The notes under the pieces are model-generated. The model searched no databases. It was not told the origin of the DNA and saw nothing but the letters and a program-made list of their open reading frames with translations. A stretch of 64,000 bases of DNA from CAAFZY01 sp964410325 (lineage in GTDB: Bacteria > Pseudomonadota > Alphaproteobacteria > RF32 > CAG-239), in assembly GCA_964410325.1 (NCBI GenBank), contig CAYPFN010000003.1, positions 43,333-107,332 on the forward strand. The letters run 5' to 3'. The position numbers were made by a program, and so were the translations under genes. Shown piece by piece: positions 25,329 to 34,659 of the stretch; the first letter of the stretch is position 1; each line of letters starts with the position of its first letter.

Positions 25329-26150
25329 TCATAAAGCATTATACAGTTCTTCCTTTTCTTTGCGGACGACCGATAGATTTTTGTAATCAATGACAACATA
25401 AGTCTGATTATCACCATCGGCAAGCAGAGTTAAGGTAACGCCAACCATGCCGTTTTCAAAAGTAGCATATAGCGTTGCTTCGCCATCAGCCAATGTTTGC
25501 AAAAATCCGCTACCCCCTCTTGGTATTTCCCGGGTTGTTGTATTAATAGACTGAGTTCCGTCTTCGTTAACTACGATTTCATCAACATTAACCGCCGCCG
25601 GCGTATAAAATTCATGCGCATTACCGTATTTTTTTTCAAGAAGTTGATAATATTTGCTATATTCTTCCAAACCTTTGGCCGCCGTATCATCATCTTCAAT
25701 AAAATTCCCATAGGCTTCAATCCGCCATAAAGCCTCACTTTCGCCAAAACTAAGTAAAATTTCACGAAATGCGGAAACCGGATTCGGCAAATTGGTTGCC
25801 AAATAAGAATTTGGCAAATCTTTTCGTTCTACCGGATCTAAACGGACATGCAAATATTTAATTTCATCAACGGTTGCCAACCACTTTAATCCCATAGGCG
25901 CCGGTTCCCGAATAATTGGCGCGGCTTTTTCCGCTTCCACCCTTTCCTCACGTATTTTTTTACGTTCAACTTTTAAAGTTTTCGGTTTGCTATCCAAAAT
26001 TTTTCCGGCTTCAAATTGTCCGCTTTCGCCTATTTTTTCCAGTTTCATTTCTTTAGATACAATCAAATCTCCGAAAAAATCTTCCGTAGCCTGCACCTGA
26101 ACAGGAATTGTCCAAGTCAGCAACATAATAAAACCCAAAAACTTTTTCAT
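25329..26150 (-). CDS. Exported hypothetical protein, 273 residues
   Basis: A signal peptide (MKKFLGFIMLLTWTIPVQVQA) is followed by a charged Lys/Glu-rich linker (about residues 45-80) and a mixed alpha/beta domain. The C-terminal part contains beta-like stretches (EATLYATFENGMVGVTLTLL, YVVIDYKNLSVV). It is probably periplasmic. No family is recognised. It lies 18 bases upstream of the Mur ligase gene, so it may be the first gene of a cell-wall unit with ligase and LdcA. Confidence 0.7.
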   Translation of the reverse strand: MKKFLGFIMLLTWTIPVQVQATEDFFGDLIVSKEMKLEKIGESGQFEAGKILDSKPKTLKVERKKIREERVEAEKAAPIIREPAPMGLKWLATVDEIKYLHVRLDPVERKDLPNSYLATNLPNPVSAFREILLSFGESEALWRIEAYGNFIEDDDTAAKGLEEYSKYYQLLEKKYGNAHEFYTPAAVNVDEIVVNEDGTQSINTTTREIPRGGSGFLQTLADGEATLYATFENGMVGVTLTLLADGDNQTYVVIDYKNLSVVRKEKEELYNAL

Positions 26151-26256
26151 AAAAAAACTCCTTGTATCTTAAAGAAAAAAATTGAACACCGTTCATTTTT
26201 ATTATATCTTATGCTATATTATACGATAATTTATTAATTTAAATATAAGATTTAAC

Positions 26257-26850
26257 ATGAACAAAGACAACATACAGGAAATTTTAGTTAACAAAGGCCG
26301 GATGCTTATTCAAGAAAAAGGAGCCGAATTTTTAACAGCTCGAAAGCTTTCCGAAGCTTCCGGTTACTCGGTCGGTACCATATATAATCAGTTCGGTAAT
26401 ATGGATAACTTTATCCTAGTTCAAAATTATCTGACCCTTGATGCCCTTTATGCCCGTCTGACGAAACTCCAGGAATCGGGAACAGCTTACCACCGTCTGA
26501 ACCTTTACGCCCAGGAATTTATTAATTTTGTTCTGCAAAACAAAAATCTGTGGTTTTTGGTGCATAATTTTCACTTGCACAATAATAACCGCCGGTTTTC
26601 CAAAATTTATCTGCGTCGCGTCGTCCAAATAACCCAACTGGTCGAAAGTGCCTTCAAATCCCTGTTCCCAGACATTCCCCTACCAGAACGAATTTTATCT
26701 TTACAGGTTTTATGGCTATCGTTATTCTCTTTAAGCGCTTTTTTAACCACCGACACACTTGATAGCTTTAGCAAAATCAACAAACGCTCATTATGCGAAT
26801 TGCTTTTAAACACTTATCTTGCTGGCATGAAAGTTTTGGAAAAGCTGTAA
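26257..26850 (+). CDS. TetR/AcrR-family transcriptional regulator
   Basis: This 197-residue protein has a TetR-type helix-turn-helix at about residues 8-52 (ARKLSEASGYSVGTIYNQFG). The C-terminal helical ligand domain is diverse, as usual. It is followed 15 bases later by the M50B-like membrane gene, probably in one operon. Divergent transcription from the exported protein gene at 26150, about 106 bases away, makes that intergenic region a likely operator. The ligand is unknown. Confidence 0.88.
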   Translation: MNKDNIQEILVNKGRMLIQEKGAEFLTARKLSEASGYSVGTIYNQFGNMDNFILVQNYLTLDALYARLTKLQESGTAYHRLNLYAQEFINFVLQNKNLWFLVHNFHLHNNNRRFSKIYLRRVVQITQLVESAFKSLFPDIPLPERILSLQVLWLSLFSLSAFLTTDTLDSFSKINKRSLCELLLNTYLAGMKVLEKL

Positions 26851-26865
26851 AATAAAGGGATAGAT

Positions 26866-27426
26866 ATGGATTTTATAAAGCTTTTTTTTCATAAAGTTGG
26901 AATGTTTTTAAGTAGCCCCGAGACATTAGAGTTGGTTGTCAACAATCGTTTTTTAATGATTCTGCTGGTCATCGTTCTCTTAAAAATGAAATACGCCACT
27001 TATTCCAGCATGTGGCTCAGCGCCTTGATTAACATTCCCGGAACCATTTTGCATGAAAGTATGCATTTTATTGTTGGGCTTTTCTTAAACGCCTATCCGA
27101 CAAGTTATGATTTAATTCCCCGAAAAGACGGTTTCGGCAATTATGTCATGGGGAGCGTCGGCTTTCGTAACATTACTTTTTATAATGCTCTGCCATCAGC
27201 CCTAGCGCCTTTATTCTTATTGCCGATAGGCTATTATCTCAATCGGTGGTATTTTAACAACTTTGACATTACGCTTGGCAATTACCTGTTATATATCCTC
27301 TTACAAACAGTTATCATTGAAAACGCCGTACCCTCCGTAACTGATTTTAAAGTCGGTCTTTCATATCCGGCCGGGATTATTCTATATAGTGCAGTTTTTG
27401 TGTTTACCATGATTTATATTTTATAA
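26866..27426 (+). CDS. Membrane protein with HExxH motif (M50-like)
   Basis: This 186-residue protein has about four hydrophobic segments. HESMH (HExxH) lies within the segment INIPGTILHESMHFIVGLF, followed by a soluble loop (YDLIPRKDGFGNYVMGSVGF) and a second membrane region. The layout resembles the larger M50B-like protein at 22409, though overall sequence similarity looks low. It is cotranscribed with the TetR gene. Intramembrane protease function is inferred from the motif and topology only. A third metal ligand is not obvious. Confidence 0.6.
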   Translation: MDFIKLFFHKVGMFLSSPETLELVVNNRFLMILLVIVLLKMKYATYSSMWLSALINIPGTILHESMHFIVGLFLNAYPTSYDLIPRKDGFGNYVMGSVGFRNITFYNALPSALAPLFLLPIGYYLNRWYFNNFDITLGNYLLYILLQTVIIENAVPSVTDFKVGLSYPAGIILYSAVFVFTMIYIL

Positions 27427-27428
27427 TG

Positions 27429-28050
27429 TTATTCCTGTCCCAACGCTTCTACAACCTCTTCAGCAACAGCTTTGGTGGCGCCAAGCATAACGGTATTATC
27501 AGCATAAAATAATGGATTATCTGCTCCTGAATACCCAGCATTTAAAGAACGTTTTACAAAAAAAACCGTTTTAGCTTTTTCCTTATCCAAAATCAGTATG
27601 CTCCGATTAAGAAAATCTGTAGCCGAATTGCCACTTTCTACCTGAAGAGGCTGCTTTGTCATGATAAAACATCTATATTCTGCGCTCTTGATAAACGTGG
27701 TATTTTATCCAACGCCAAAACTTCAACCCCTACGCCACAAGTTTTTCCGCCCGTTGTGGATGCTTGTTCGTTTCCATATCCGCAATTAAAATCTGCCCGA
27801 CATATAAAAAGAAAAAATCTTTTTCTGGCAGACTCTGTATTTTAATAAGCATATCTACCAGTTGCAAAATTTCTTTTCGATTCGCTTTCAGTATACCGCC
27901 GGCTTTATATATTCTTCATCGACAAACTATGCTCGTAATCTGGCGTTTTTTCCACCCAACTGGCCACTATATGTTTTTTTAAACCGTATTCAGCACAGCG
28001 GACACTCGCGTTTCTTGCGGATTTTCTTCCTTTAAAACTCCGATAATCAT
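27429..28050 (-). pseudogene. Decayed remains of pntA-pntB (NAD(P) transhydrogenase)
   Basis: The minus strand opens at ATG 28050, after GAGGAT, with MIIGVLKEENPQETRVSAV, the PntA N terminus. It stops after 23 codons. Matching PntA pieces continue in other frames: KKHIVASWVEKTPDYEH, then GGILKANRKEILQLVDMLIK, then EVLALDKIPRLSRAQNIDVL. The sequence then jumps directly into the PntB C terminus (VFFVKRSLNAGYSGADNPLF, ending at 27429). Most of pntA, the membrane part and most of pntB are deleted. The 77-codon open frame at 27429-27662 is the only intact piece. A proton-translocating transhydrogenase has been lost here. Confidence 0.8.
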
Positions 28051-28130
28051 ATTTATCCTCATAAAAAATCTTTCTTTCAGTATTATTTTAATATAATATC
28101 ACTTTGTTTTATAAACAGGGAACCTGCAAA

Positions 28131-28727
28131 ATGAATATCCTATGGAAACTTTTTACCTCATTTTTCAAAATCGGACTTTTTACATTCGGTGGCGGTTATG
28201 CTATGCTTCCGCTTTTAAAAACCGAAGTTGTTGAAAAACAAAAATGGGCAACCGAAGACGAACTTCTCGATTATTTTTCCATCGGCCAATGCACGCCCGG
28301 CATTATTGCTGTTAACGTTTCCACTTTTTGCGGTTATAAACTCAAAGGTATTAGCGGCGCCATTACAGCCACCAGCGCTATTATTCTGCCTTCGCTGATT
28401 ATCATTACTTTAATTGCCACCGCTTTGGAAAACTATATGCATTTACCTGCCGTTGCCAGCGCTTTTGCTGGCATCCGCCTAGGGGTTACTGCTTTGCTTG
28501 CTAATCTGATTTTTGATATGGGGCAACAGATTTTTTCTAAAAATCCTAAATGGCGCCTGCATCTCGTTATTTTCTCCGTAGCTTTTATTTTATTAATATT
28601 TGGTGGCGTATCGGCGGTTTTGATTGTAATTATGGCGGCGATCGCCGGTTTTATTCCTAATTTTTTCCACTTTAAAAAAGGCTCATCCACTGGCCAAAAG
28701 AGTAAAAACCGAAAGGATAATAAATGA
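28131..28727 (+). CDS. Chromate transporter (ChrA) family, N-terminal-type half
   Basis: This 198-residue membrane protein carries the ChrA-domain signature FFKIGLFTFGGGYAMLPLL near the N terminus and IGQCTPGIIAVN. Short ChrA proteins occur as pairs encoded by adjacent genes, together equal to one long ChrA that exports chromate or related oxyanions. The stop overlaps the next gene's start as ATGA. ATG 28131 is preferred over 28104 because an AGGG site precedes it and the family start is near. The substrate is not provable from the sequence. Confidence 0.88.
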   Translation: MNILWKLFTSFFKIGLFTFGGGYAMLPLLKTEVVEKQKWATEDELLDYFSIGQCTPGIIAVNVSTFCGYKLKGISGAITATSAIILPSLIIITLIATALENYMHLPAVASAFAGIRLGVTALLANLIFDMGQQIFSKNPKWRLHLVIFSVAFILLIFGGVSAVLIVIMAAIAGFIPNFFHFKKGSSTGQKSKNRKDNK

Positions 28728-29242
28728 TATATGGATTGCTGTTTTATGAATTTTTCAAAATTGGATTATTTGCCATTGGTGGCGGCGCAGTTACGATTCC
28801 GTTTTTATTTGATTTAAGCGAAAAATACCACTGGTTCACTACTGAACAGTTGGTTAACATGATTGCCGTTTCAGAATCCACACCCGGACCATTAGGCGTT
28901 AATATGGCGACCTTTACTGGCTATCAAACAGCCGGCATTTTAGGCGGCATTATCGCCACCATCGGATTGACAGCGCCTTCCGTCATTTGTATTATCCTAA
29001 TTGCCAAACTTCTGAACCGCTTCGCCTGCAATCCATATGTACAGACGCTTCTTACTTCAATCCGACCTGGTGTTTTAGCTTTAATCATTTTCGCCGTCTG
29101 GCAAATAGCCCGCATAAGCATAACCGGCTTGCTCCAAACGGCAATTTTCGCGACAATACTATTTGCCAGCCGCTTTTACAAAGCAAATCCAATTTTTTAC
29201 ATTCTTTTGTCGGCAATTATCGGTATCGGCTTGCAATTATAA
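28724..29242 (+). CDS. Chromate transporter (ChrA) family, second half
   Basis: This 172-residue membrane protein repeats the ChrA signature (FFKIGLFAIGGGAVTIPFLF) and the VSESTPGPLGVN motif. It overlaps the preceding ChrA gene by four bases, so the two are coupled and probably form a heterodimer. At least four hydrophobic segments follow. The pair lies next to the dead pnt locus and upstream of a sugar kinase, neither of which clarifies the substrate. Confidence 0.88.
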   Translation: MIYGLLFYEFFKIGLFAIGGGAVTIPFLFDLSEKYHWFTTEQLVNMIAVSESTPGPLGVNMATFTGYQTAGILGGIIATIGLTAPSVICIILIAKLLNRFACNPYVQTLLTSIRPGVLALIIFAVWQIARISITGLLQTAIFATILFASRFYKANPIFYILLSAIIGIGLQL

Positions 29243-29279
29243 ACTTTATGCTTATAAATAAAAATAAGGAGAAGCAAAC

Positions 29280-30296
29280 ATGAAAAATTCCGATATAATC
29301 TACGATGTTGTTGGCATCGGCAATGCCATGGTTGATGTTTTGGCCAAAGTCGGCGACGGCTTTTTAACTGAAAGAAATTTGCATAAGGGCTGTATGACTT
29401 TATTAGATGCCGCCACCGCTGGTAAAATCTACGCCGATATTGTTCCAGAACGCGAAGTTTCCGGGGGATCAGCAGCCAATACCGTTGCCGGCATGGCTTC
29501 ATTAGGTGCTGACTGTGCCTTTATCGGCAAAGTTCATGATGATGAACTTGGTCAAAATTTTCGCCGTGATATCGGCGCCGCAGGGATTGACTTTTTCACC
29601 ACGCCTTTGCTTGAAGGCCCGGCAACTGGCCGCAGTATTGTTTTAGTCACGCCTGATGCCGAACGCTCCATGTTTACCTATCTTGGCGCCGCCACGCGTC
29701 TAACCGCCGCCGATATTGATGAAAACACTATTAAAGCCTCAAAATATGTATATTTAGAAGGTTATCTCTGGGATGAGGAAAGTTCTAAAGAAGCAGTGCT
29801 AAAAGCCTGTGAAATTGCGCATAAATACAATCGCAAAGTGGCTTTCACGCTTTCTGATAAAGGTTGTATCGCCCGCCATCAACCAAGTATGTTAGATTTA
29901 ATTAAAGATCACGTTGATATTTTATTTGCCAATGAAAAAGAAATAAAAACTCTTTTCGGCATTGACGATTTTAATCAAACACTTGATTTAATCAAACCAA
30001 TGGTTGAAATTGCCGCCATCACGCGCGATGCCCGCGGTTCCGTTGTAGTTAATGGCCGAGTTAAAATTTTTGTGGAGGCTGAAAAGATTAGCGACGTCGT
30101 TGATTCGACCGGTGCCGGCGATTTATACGCTGCTGGATTTCTATACGGCATGAACACTGAACGAAGTCTCGGCACTTGCGCCATGATCGGTAGCATTGCC
30201 GCTTCAGAAATCATCGTCCATTATGGTGCACGACCTGAAGTTTCCCTGCGCGGTTTCGTTCGCAACAAACTGCTGCAATATGGCAAAAGATTCTAA
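29280..30296 (+). CDS. PfkB-family carbohydrate/adenosine kinase
   Basis: This 338-residue ribokinase-fold kinase has GIGNAMVDVLAKV at the N terminus, the SGGSAANTVAGMASLG motif, and the C-terminal signature DSTGAGDLYAAGFLYG, whose Asp is the catalytic base. The overall pattern is close to adenosine-kinase-like PfkB proteins of alphaproteobacteria. The phosphate acceptor is probably a nucleoside or sugar. AAGGAG precedes ATG 29280. It is followed by truB after 143 bases. Confidence 0.9.
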   Translation: MKNSDIIYDVVGIGNAMVDVLAKVGDGFLTERNLHKGCMTLLDAATAGKIYADIVPEREVSGGSAANTVAGMASLGADCAFIGKVHDDELGQNFRRDIGAAGIDFFTTPLLEGPATGRSIVLVTPDAERSMFTYLGAATRLTAADIDENTIKASKYVYLEGYLWDEESSKEAVLKACEIAHKYNRKVAFTLSDKGCIARHQPSMLDLIKDHVDILFANEKEIKTLFGIDDFNQTLDLIKPMVEIAAITRDARGSVVVNGRVKIFVEAEKISDVVDSTGAGDLYAAGFLYGMNTERSLGTCAMIGSIAASEIIVHYGARPEVSLRGFVRNKLLQYGKRF

Positions 30297-30439
30297 CTTT
30301 ACCCCCAAATCCGGCATTTTCAAACAACCGCCAATAAAATTAATATTTCCGCTTAAAACCGGCATTAAAGACTAATGTTTTTTCTGTTGCGCAAAGCAAA
30401 ATTCTTTTTATATACTGGCAAAAATGGCAAAAGGTAAAA

Positions 30440-31348
30440 ATGAAACATACAAAACATAAAAACATTAACGGCTGGCTGATAATTGATAAACCGGCGGGGC
30501 TCGGTTCAACCGATGTTGTTAACCAGACCCGACGCTTGCTTGATGCCAATAAAAACGGCCACGCCGGCACTCTTGACCCTTTTGCCACCGGGGTATTGCC
30601 GGTAGCTTTCGGCGAAGCTACTAAACTTATTCCCTATATAACCGACGGCGCCAAAGAATATGAATTTACTTTAAAATTCGGCGCCGCCACCAACACAGAT
30701 GATATTGAAGGGCAAATCATAAACCATTCAAATATAATTCCTTCAAAAGAACAAATTTTATCTGTTCTACCGCAATTTATCGGCACAATTACGCAAACGC
30801 CACCTATTTATTCAGCAATCAAAATCCACGGGAAACGCGCCTATAAACTTGCTCGTGAAGGCAAAGATGTCCCTATGCCGACGCGCCGAGTGGAAATTCA
30901 TAACCTGGCATTATTAAAGCAGTTAAGCGCCGATTCGTTTTATTTCCGCGTTAATTGCTCCAAAGGCACTTATATCCGTTCATTAGGACGTGATATTGCC
31001 GTAAAACTCGGTTCATACGGATATTTAGAAACACTACGTCGCACTAAATGCGGAATTTTTACGCTTTCAGATACGATTTTACTGGAAAATTTAAAAAATA
31101 TGGTGTATGAAGAAAAACGACTAACGTCGCTTCTGCCGATTGAGACTTCACTGCGCGACATCGCGGTGCTTGCCGTTTCGGAAGAAGACGCTGTCAAATT
31201 AAGGCATGGCCAGGCACTTTCGCCTAAATTTTATGAGGTTCAAAACCTTATCGGGAAAACGGCGGCCGCCATGTGTCATGATTGTTTAACAGCTTTAGTA
31301 AAAATTGAAGCGGAGAAAATATCTCCGGTTCGTGTATTTAATCTTTAA
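30440..31348 (+). CDS. truB: tRNA pseudouridine-55 synthase
   Basis: This 302-residue TruB makes pseudouridine at position 55 in the T loop of tRNAs. The catalytic Asp is in GHAGTLDPFATGVLP. Further family motifs are YEFTLKFGAATNTDD, KIHGKRAYKLAREG and GTYIRSLGRDIA. The length is typical. It starts the conserved truB-rpsO-pnp cluster. Confidence 0.97.
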   Translation: MKHTKHKNINGWLIIDKPAGLGSTDVVNQTRRLLDANKNGHAGTLDPFATGVLPVAFGEATKLIPYITDGAKEYEFTLKFGAATNTDDIEGQIINHSNIIPSKEQILSVLPQFIGTITQTPPIYSAIKIHGKRAYKLAREGKDVPMPTRRVEIHNLALLKQLSADSFYFRVNCSKGTYIRSLGRDIAVKLGSYGYLETLRRTKCGIFTLSDTILLENLKNMVYEEKRLTSLLPIETSLRDIAVLAVSEEDAVKLRHGQALSPKFYEVQNLIGKTAAAMCHDCLTALVKIEAEKISPVRVFNL

Positions 31349-31367
31349 ATGAAAAGGAAATATTAAG

Positions 31368-31637
31368 ATGTCGATTACAAATGAACAAAAACAAGAAATT
31401 ATTGCCAAATATGGCACAAAACCGAATGATACCGGTTCTCCGGAAGTCCAAATCGCCATTTGGACATATCGCATCAATTCTTTAATTGAGCATTTCAATG
31501 TTCATAAAAAAGATTTGCACTCCCGCTTAGGGTTAATGAAAATGGTCAGTCGCCGGCGTCATCTTTTGGATCACTTAAAATCAAAAAGCGAAGACCGCTA
31601 TCAAGCAATCATTAAAAAGCTGGATCTGCGTAAATAA
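31368..31637 (+). CDS. rpsO: 30S ribosomal protein S15
   Basis: This 89-residue S15 binds 16S rRNA in the central domain of the 30S subunit. It has standard length and motifs (GSPEVQIAIWTYRINSL, HKKDLHSRLGLMKMV, RRRHLLDHLK). It lies 19 bases after truB with an AAGGAAAT site. Two hairpins between rpsO and pnp mark the usual processing or termination region. Confidence 0.98.
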   Translation: MSITNEQKQEIIAKYGTKPNDTGSPEVQIAIWTYRINSLIEHFNVHKKDLHSRLGLMKMVSRRRHLLDHLKSKSEDRYQAIIKKLDLRK

Positions 31638-31654
31638 TTGCAGACAAATTAAAA

Positions 31655-31707
31655 AACTGCGGGGCATGGGGCTCCGCAGTTTCACAAAATCCTGGCAAAA
31701 TGCCAGG
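31655..31707 (+). promoter_or_regulatory. Two hairpins between rpsO and pnp
   Basis: AACTGCGG / CCGCAGTT (31655-31681) and CCTGGCA / TGCCAGG (31691-31707) form successive stems. The first resembles the rpsO attenuating terminator. The second lies in the pnp leader, where RNase III and PNPase-dependent autoregulation acts in other bacteria. That role is inferred from position. Confidence 0.6.
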
Positions 31708-31740
31708 TGAGGTTTATAGGAAAAGAGAAAGGTAGAAAAT

Positions 31741-33858
31741 ATGATCGATTTTAAAATATGCCGTCAGGAAATGGATTGGGGCGGAGATAAACTAATATTA
31801 GAAACAGGAAAAATAGCTCGTCAGGCAACTGGGGCCGTCATGGCAACATATGGACAAACGGTTGTTGTTGCCACCGTTGTTGCCGCCAAAGAAGCCAAAG
31901 CCGATCAGGATTTCTTCCCTCTGACCGTTAATTATCAGGAAAAATATTATGCCACCGGCAAAATCCCCGGTGGTTTCATGAAACGTGAAGGTAAACCTTC
32001 TGAACGGGAAGTTTTAATTTCTCGTCTGATTGACCGTCCGATTCGTCCGTTATTTCCGGATGCCTTTAAAAATGAAGTCCAGATTATCTGCACCACACTG
32101 GCGCATGACCAGAAAAACGATTCTGACGTCGTAGCTATGGTTGCCGCCTCTGCGGCTTTAGCCATTTCCGGCATTCCGTTTTTAGGCCCTATCGGCGCTG
32201 CCAAAATTGGTTACAAAAACGGTGAATATATTTTAAATCCGACTTTAGATGAACGTAAAACTTCCGATTTGGAATTAACCGTAGCCGGCACATCCGAAGG
32301 TGTTCTGATGGTAGAATCTGAAGCCAATGAGCTTTCTGAAGATACGATGCTCGGTGCAGTGATGTTCGGCTTTGAAAACTTTCAGCCGGTCATTAATATG
32401 ATTAACGAATTAAAGAAACAAGCCGGAAAACCAGCTTGGGAAGAGCCAAAATTCCCAGAAGAATTTGATAATTTGTACACACGGATTGAAAAAGAATTCG
32501 GTAAAAAATATGAAGAAGCTTTTAATGAAGTTGATAAATTAACTCGTGGAACAATTCTAGGCCAGCTAGCTGAAGAAATTAAAGCCACGATAGATTCGGA
32601 AAACGAAATTGAAGTCCGTTATATCGGCGATGTAATTGAACATCTTATGCATAAAACCATGCGCGAAAAAGTATTAACCACTGGTCGCCGTATTGACGGA
32701 CGTGACACTAAAACTGTCCGTCCGATAAGTTGCGAAATCGATGTTCTGCCCACCACTCATGGTTCGGCATTGTTCACCCGTGGCGAAACCCAGGCCTTAG
32801 TTGTAACAACTTTAGGCACAGAAGATGATGCTCAGATTGTTGACGGCTTGATGAATGAGTATAAACAAAACTTCATGTTATATTATAACTTCCCGCCATT
32901 TTCTGTAGGCGAATGCGGCCGCATCGGTTCTCCGGGACGTCGTGAAATCGGCCATGGCAAACTGGCTTGGCGTGCTATTCATCCAATGATGCCGGAAGAT
33001 AAAGAGAAGTTTCCGTATTCAGTACGTGTGGTTTCTGATATTATGGAATCTAACGGTTCCTCTTCCATGGCCACGGTCTGTGGCACCACGTTATCACTGG
33101 AAGCCGCCGGCGTTCCTTTGAAAAAACCTGTAGCCGGCATTGCTATGGGCCTAATCAAAGAAAAAGACGGCCGGGTAGCTGTTTTAACCGATATTTTAGG
33201 TGATGAAGACCATTTGGGCGATATGGATTTTAAGGTAGCCGGCACTAAAGACGGTGTAACCGCTTTGCAAATGGATATCAAAATTACCTCCATTACCAAA
33301 GAAATCATGCAAACGGCACTGGCGCAAGCGCATGAAGGGCGCATTCATATTTTAGGCGAGATGGCTAAAGCTATTGCCGAACCGCGTCCGAATGTTTCAC
33401 CTCTGGCTCCGCGGATTATTTCAATTAGAATTCCGGTTGATAAGATTCGGGAAGTCATCGGCTCCGGCGGTAAAGTTATTCGTGAAATCATTGAAAAAAC
33501 CAACACTAAAATTGACATTTCCGATGATGGTATCGTGCAAATTGCCGCTGTCAACACGGCTGACAGCGAAGCGGCCGTCAATATTATTCAAGGCATAGTT
33601 GCCGAACCAGAACCGGGCGTTATTTACAAAGGCGTCATCACTAAAATTACTGATTTTGGCGCTTTTGTTCGTTTCGTTGGTTCAACCGAGGGCTTAGTTC
33701 ATATTTCTGAGGTTAAAGATGAACGGATTGCCTCTGTTTCTGATTTCTATAAAGAAGGCGACACCATGTGGGTTAAATGTCTGGGCGTTGATAATCGCGG
33801 TAAATGGAAATTATCCGCCAAACGCGTTAATCAGGAAACCGGTCAAGAACGCAAATAA
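31741..33858 (+). CDS. pnp: Polyribonucleotide nucleotidyltransferase
   Basis: This 705-residue PNPase degrades RNA 3'-5' phosphorolytically. It has two RNase PH domains (about 1-210 and 310-540), including SDVVAMVAASAAL and IGHGKLAWRAI, then a KH domain (VIGSGGKVIREIIEKT) and a C-terminal S1 domain (GVITKITDFGAFVRFVGS). The size is typical. It ends with a strong terminator. Confidence 0.98.
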   Translation: MIDFKICRQEMDWGGDKLILETGKIARQATGAVMATYGQTVVVATVVAAKEAKADQDFFPLTVNYQEKYYATGKIPGGFMKREGKPSEREVLISRLIDRPIRPLFPDAFKNEVQIICTTLAHDQKNDSDVVAMVAASAALAISGIPFLGPIGAAKIGYKNGEYILNPTLDERKTSDLELTVAGTSEGVLMVESEANELSEDTMLGAVMFGFENFQPVINMINELKKQAGKPAWEEPKFPEEFDNLYTRIEKEFGKKYEEAFNEVDKLTRGTILGQLAEEIKATIDSENEIEVRYIGDVIEHLMHKTMREKVLTTGRRIDGRDTKTVRPISCEIDVLPTTHGSALFTRGETQALVVTTLGTEDDAQIVDGLMNEYKQNFMLYYNFPPFSVGECGRIGSPGRREIGHGKLAWRAIHPMMPEDKEKFPYSVRVVSDIMESNGSSSMATVCGTTLSLEAAGVPLKKPVAGIAMGLIKEKDGRVAVLTDILGDEDHLGDMDFKVAGTKDGVTALQMDIKITSITKEIMQTALAQAHEGRIHILGEMAKAIAEPRPNVSPLAPRIISIRIPVDKIREVIGSGGKVIREIIEKTNTKIDISDDGIVQIAAVNTADSEAAVNIIQGIVAEPEPGVIYKGVITKITDFGAFVRFVGSTEGLVHISEVKDERIASVSDFYKEGDTMWVKCLGVDNRGKWKLSAKRVNQETGQERK

Positions 33859-33876
33859 TTTTCTCTTTCTTAGTAA

Positions 33877-33906
33877 AAAACCCCAATTTTTGGGGTTTTG
33901 CTTTTT
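33877..33906 (+). terminator. Intrinsic terminator of pnp
   Basis: An AAAACCCCAA / TTGGGGTTTT stem is followed by GCTTTTT about 20 bases beyond the pnp stop. Confidence 0.85.
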
Positions 33907-33970
33907 AATTGACCTTTTAACCTATTTGTTTTATGATAAGGATACTTATTAATTATTAAATATTTGCTTT

Positions 33971-34264
33971 ATGATTATTATGATAATCTGTTTCGTTTTG
34001 TTCGTCGTATTCTGTATGTCTCTTACACTTTACGACGTACTCTTTCGTATTAAAATCCCTACGAAAGAAGGTGTAGCAGTCCTCGTATACGAAACGGACG
34101 AGGAAGAGAATCTCTGGATCTGCGAATATCTAGATCCAGAAGCAGATGAGATTCGCACGGCATTTATCAAATGCCACAACAAACACCGCGTTGGTGATAA
34201 AGTGCGAATCGGCAATTCTATCAAAAAGACAACAGAAGTTATTGTCTTTTATGAAGCCGAGTAA
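33971..34264 (+). CDS. Small membrane protein of unknown function, 97 residues
   Basis: One N-terminal membrane segment (IICFVLFVVFCMSLTL) is followed by a beta-rich cytoplasmic or periplasmic tail (GVAVLVYETDEEENLWICEYL, VGDKVRIG). It might be a small NfeD- or OB-like domain on an anchor, but I do not recognise a family. No strong ribosome site precedes the ATG. A clean terminator just downstream supports transcription of a real gene. Confidence 0.6.
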   Translation: MIIMIICFVLFVVFCMSLTLYDVLFRIKIPTKEGVAVLVYETDEEENLWICEYLDPEADEIRTAFIKCHNKHRVGDKVRIGNSIKKTTEVIVFYEAE

Positions 34265-34278
34265 AAAAAACTTAAAAG

Positions 34279-34313
34279 AAACACCTCTGTACCAGTTCCA
34301 GAGGTGTTTTTTA
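34279..34313. terminator. Bidirectional terminator
   Basis: An AAACACCTCTG / CAGAGGTGTTT stem with T runs lies between the small membrane gene and the convergent acyP gene. Confidence 0.85.
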
Positions 34314-34371
34314 ATCCAGATGCCCCAGCGTATTTCTTTGTAATTCTTTAATCCACCGATAATACAGATAT

Positions 34372-34659
34372 TCAGATTCGTTCAAAAATACCGTCTTCAA
34401 TCGGCGGAAGAAAAAAATTCGTTCTCTCCGGCAAAAAATCAATATGATCCACTCTGGCCAGCAATGGTCCTTGATAACAAGATAAAACCATTTGTTCAAT
34501 CTGCTTATCCCGTCCCCGCATAAAAATTTCCACACTGCCATCTTCAGCATTACGCACCCAACCGGAAATCTCACCGATTTTCCGAGCTTGGCGCTCCGCC
34601 CAGCGGCGGAAACCAACTCCTTGAACTCTGCCTTTGATTTTTAAATAAACTTCTTTCAT
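34372..34659 (-). CDS. acyP: Acylphosphatase
   Basis: This 95-residue enzyme hydrolyses acyl phosphates. It has the signature GRVQGVGFRRWAERQA, with the catalytic Arg in the phosphate loop, and GWVRNAEDGSVEI with the catalytic Asn. It is the last gene of a six-gene minus-strand operon, and its start overlaps the ATP12-like gene's stop by four bases. It has no membrane segment. Confidence 0.94.
   Translation of the reverse strand: MKEVYLKIKGRVQGVGFRRWAERQARKIGEISGWVRNAEDGSVEIFMRGRDKQIEQMVLSCYQGPLLARVDHIDFLPERTNFFLPPIEDGIFERI

Noticed and set aside
31947..33581. Long antisense frames opposite pnp
   Set aside because: They follow the third-position composition of the real gene, with no ribosome sites and no protein-like motifs.
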